This document shows, piece by piece, positions 61,911 to 64,000 of a stretch of DNA of 64,000 nucleotides. The stretch lies in assembly GCF_018991925.1 (NCBI RefSeq), contig NW_024738604.1:62001-126000 (forward strand), written 5' to 3'. The notes under the pieces are model-generated. The model worked only from the letters and a program-made list of their open reading frames with translations. It was not told the DNA's origin and made no database searches. How positions within the stretch are numbered: position 1 is the stretch's first letter; each line of letters opens with the position of its first letter. Position numbers and translations under genes: made by a program. This stretch comes from Homarus americanus (lineage: Eukaryota; Arthropoda; Malacostraca; Decapoda; Nephropidae).

Positions 61911-62527
61911 CTGTAATTGCAACAAAATAATATCAATATATGGTATAACCTTTGCTGAAGAATTCCTAAATGTTGAAGATATTAAAATAACTTGTCTGAA
62001 TATGATCACAATCTTATCTCTAGGTAAACTACAATAAATATCGGTAAATATTAAAATATTAAGTGCCATGCTATGAGAAGCCTTAATATATATTAATTTA
62101 CAACACATTCCATTTCTAATTTTAAAAAAACCCAAATTATAATAGTAAAAACAAAATTTACATCTACTCACAAAACAGTGTTACAGTACCCGGAATCTTT
62201 GTTTCTTAAAATTCTAATACATCATAGACCCAAGATACAGTAATTCCACAAGTAATACAGTATCACATATAAAGCAACAACAAAAGTCACAATACAGTAA
62301 GTGCTGCACAAGAAGCTACACCTACTGTACAGTGCATGTTAAGAAATTTCTACACTAAACCAAGACTTTTTTTTTTCATTAAATAAATTAATCATCAGTC
62401 TTACAAAGCATCAAAATTCAGTGAGGATAAAATAAATATAACATACCTAATTTACTTATCCATATTATATAACCATACTGTACAATGAATGAAAGCATGA
62501 ATTATCACCACCACTTGTGTGACTTAC
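61911..62527. other. MYPT intron 1
   Basis: 617 bp, AT-rich, with several TACAGTA words (62,235-62,335). Nothing coding recognised. Confidence 0.6.
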
Positions 62528-62719
62528 CAACTAGGTACTTCAGAGGACTAAGTGCACGAGTGTAACTACCCAAAATACTCTTTTCCTCCTCCTCCTCCTC
62601 CTCTTTATCTTCCTCCTCTTTCTCCTTCTCTTTCTCCTTCTCCTCCTCCTCTTCGCTATCCGACTCTGATGAATCGCTACTCTCACTACTGGTGGTTTCT
62701 TCACTACTTTCCTCATCTT
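62528..62719 (-). CDS. Mbs: MYPT exon 1 of 11 in window: acidic region
   Basis: Acceptor TTACATAG|AA and donor GTTG|GTAAGT give 192 bp, entering with 2 bases of a split codon and leaving 1. It encodes DEESSEETTSSESSDSSESD, then a Glu/Lys run, then SILGSYTRALSPLKYLV. In human MYPT1 a comparable Glu/Asp/Ser-rich segment follows the ankyrin repeats, so the ankyrin exons should lie just beyond the window. Two weaker donors inside the exon (A|GTATTT and G|GTAGTT, near 62,570-62,582) would also leave one base. The segment after the Glu run could therefore be optionally included without breaking frame. The TCC/CTT repeats on the plus strand are the coding Glu codons, not just a microsatellite. Confidence 0.8.
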
Positions 62720-64000
62720 CTATGTAAGCAGCATGTAAAGGATAAAGCCAGACACCATGATAAACTTTTCTAAGATGTTAATACACTGGGTTTTTTCTTC
62801 TTTATCAAGACATAGAAAGTATCTATTAAAAGTCCTACTAGTTTGATAATCACACTAATATGTCAAAAATAAACTTTTCTAGAATGTTAAAGCAACTTTG
62901 AAAGAGTAAACAAGAAGTTATCTATCAAGTTGACAGTCACACACTATACTCTCAGTTCTATTCAGACAGTCACATAATCACAGTAACATCCCAACATGCA
63001 CATGATAGTACTTCATTAATTATGTCACTTGCAGCAGGTTTAGTACGGTTAGGTCTAGCAACATGTCTAACAATGACTGTCCATTGCATTGTGCTGTCAT
63101 ATAGTTCTCAACTCACCTCTGACCCAAACACCTCAATGAATCCCACAGTCATTTTCTAGATAGCCAAAAGATATTTAATTATACATGAAATAATAACTAC
63201 AGTACATAATCTCTTGAGTAGTTTTAACTGGTTTTCCTCTTATCAACTTACCCTTTTGAAATTCTTTTGGTCTATACCTTGACTCTGATACTGGGTTTGT
63301 TTTATTCATGATTGTAATATTTCTTTCAAATATCAAGTGATTCCAGTTTAAAGCACAATTCAGCTGATTTAGTCAATTCCATGAAAGCTGAGATCTATCA
63401 AAATGAAAAGAAATTTTTTTGTTCAGTGTAGATTGAAAAGATAGAAAAAAGTAATTATAGTAACGTTTTTTTCTAAATTCCTAAATGGACATCACCGATT
63501 CTTTTAAAAGGTAAATAATTGTTTTCTTCTTATTAAATATAAGTAGGAATGTAATCAATGTTGAGTTTAGCTATTTGTAACCCAGGAGGAGTCCACCTCA
63601 TAGAACACATATGGAGTCACAGCAGTAAACAGTAATAGCAAACAGAAGGTACAGTACAAGATGAAAATTTAAGAATAATTTATAGGAGACACACAGCTTG
63701 AACTGACCTAAACCAAAATGATAAGACTGGTGTACTCGAGACAGTACAGTACACAGGAGACAAACTAGGGTAATGTGTGGATGAAGGGACCTTAGAAACA
63801 TGAAGATTGTGAAGAGATGAATAGAGTCTGTGGAAAAATTAGCAAGAAGACTGAGGATAGTGTCACCACCTGTAAATGGCTGGAGGACAATATGTTCTGT
63901 AGACCTAATATCAAGGAATGTGTGAAGAACTAAAGTATACACAAGATTCATAAACAAGTGTGTAAAATATATAAATGTATAGACCAATTGTGAAGCATTA
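62720..64000. other. MYPT intron continuing beyond the window
   Basis: AT-rich intronic sequence upstream (in gene sense) of the acidic exon. No ankyrin-repeat exon is visible before the window ends. Confidence 0.6.

Larger units (their letters stand above)
45750..62719 (-). other. Mbs: MYPT / myosin phosphatase targeting subunit gene, eleven internal exons
   Basis: MYPT proteins hold the PP1 catalytic subunit and direct it to myosin light chain and other actomyosin substrates. Rho-kinase phosphorylation of two threonines inhibits the enzyme. Eleven minus-strand exons (62,719 down to 45,750) total 2,267 bp, about 755 codons, with matching splice phases at all ten junctions and no stop. Diagnostic blocks appear in family order: acidic Asp/Glu stretch, SWRRPSSLRK, Ser/Thr/Pro-rich middle, KSFVPPSRDEESETQRK with RRSTQGVTL, then KRRSTG followed by DIDPEK. 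The RVxF motif and ankyrin repeats must lie above 64 kb. The C-terminal coiled coil is not found below 45.75 kb. Internal exons only, so no start or stop codon is in view. Confidence 0.9.

Overview
The window reads as nuclear DNA of an arthropod, most likely a decapod crustacean. Introns have GT/AG boundaries. Arthropod telomere-type CCTAA words are scattered through it. The proportion of di- and trinucleotide microsatellites and minisatellites is very high, and several truncated non-LTR retrotransposons are present. The assignment to decapods is inference from this repeat style; nothing here identifies a species. There is no sign of prokaryotic, organellar or viral gene organisation.

Right half (about 45.7-62.7 kb, minus strand): eleven consecutive exons of a myosin phosphatase targeting subunit gene (MYPT / Mbs, PPP1R12 family). 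They keep frame and splice phase across every junction, giving about 755 codons. They cover the acidic segment, the Ser/Thr/Pro-rich middle and the two conserved regulatory blocks RRSTQGVTL and KRRSTG, whose threonines are inhibitory Rho-kinase sites in the family. The N-terminal RVxF/ankyrin exons should lie beyond 64 kb. The C-terminal coiled-coil exons were not found downstream.

Left and middle (about 1-45 kb): mostly simple repeats, purine/pyrimidine tracts and tandem minisatellites (24, 26, 27, 31 and 47 bp units among others). They separate a few islands of interest. One is a minus-strand initiating exon at 18.1-18.65 kb encoding a Ser/Tyr/Gly/Arg-rich head of 181 residues that ends in splice phase 0. 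Another is a candidate minus-strand terminal exon near 23.7-23.9 kb with a poly(A) signal. There are also two degraded minus-strand LINE 3' ends (21.2-21.6 kb and 24.95-25.5 kb). A tRNA-like SINE and a short Tc1/mariner-type MITE lie side by side at 35.9-36.16 kb. A second MITE lies in a MYPT intron at 53.9-54.1 kb.

The most notable pattern is a family of 5'-truncated LINEs in three copies (57-210, 11,787-12,865, 19,877-20,150). All three are in the same orientation, share a 3' end with a small hairpin and an (ATT)n tail, and are bordered directly on BOTH sides by (CA)n. Their 5' truncation points differ, so the CA tracts are best explained as the target: a microsatellite-targeted retrotransposon.

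A second hypothesis concerns MYPT. The 18 kb head exon and the last MYPT exon seen both end in phase 0. The head exon could therefore be an internal alternative first exon of a short MYPT isoform. It could equally belong to a neighbouring gene, and the sequence alone does not decide.
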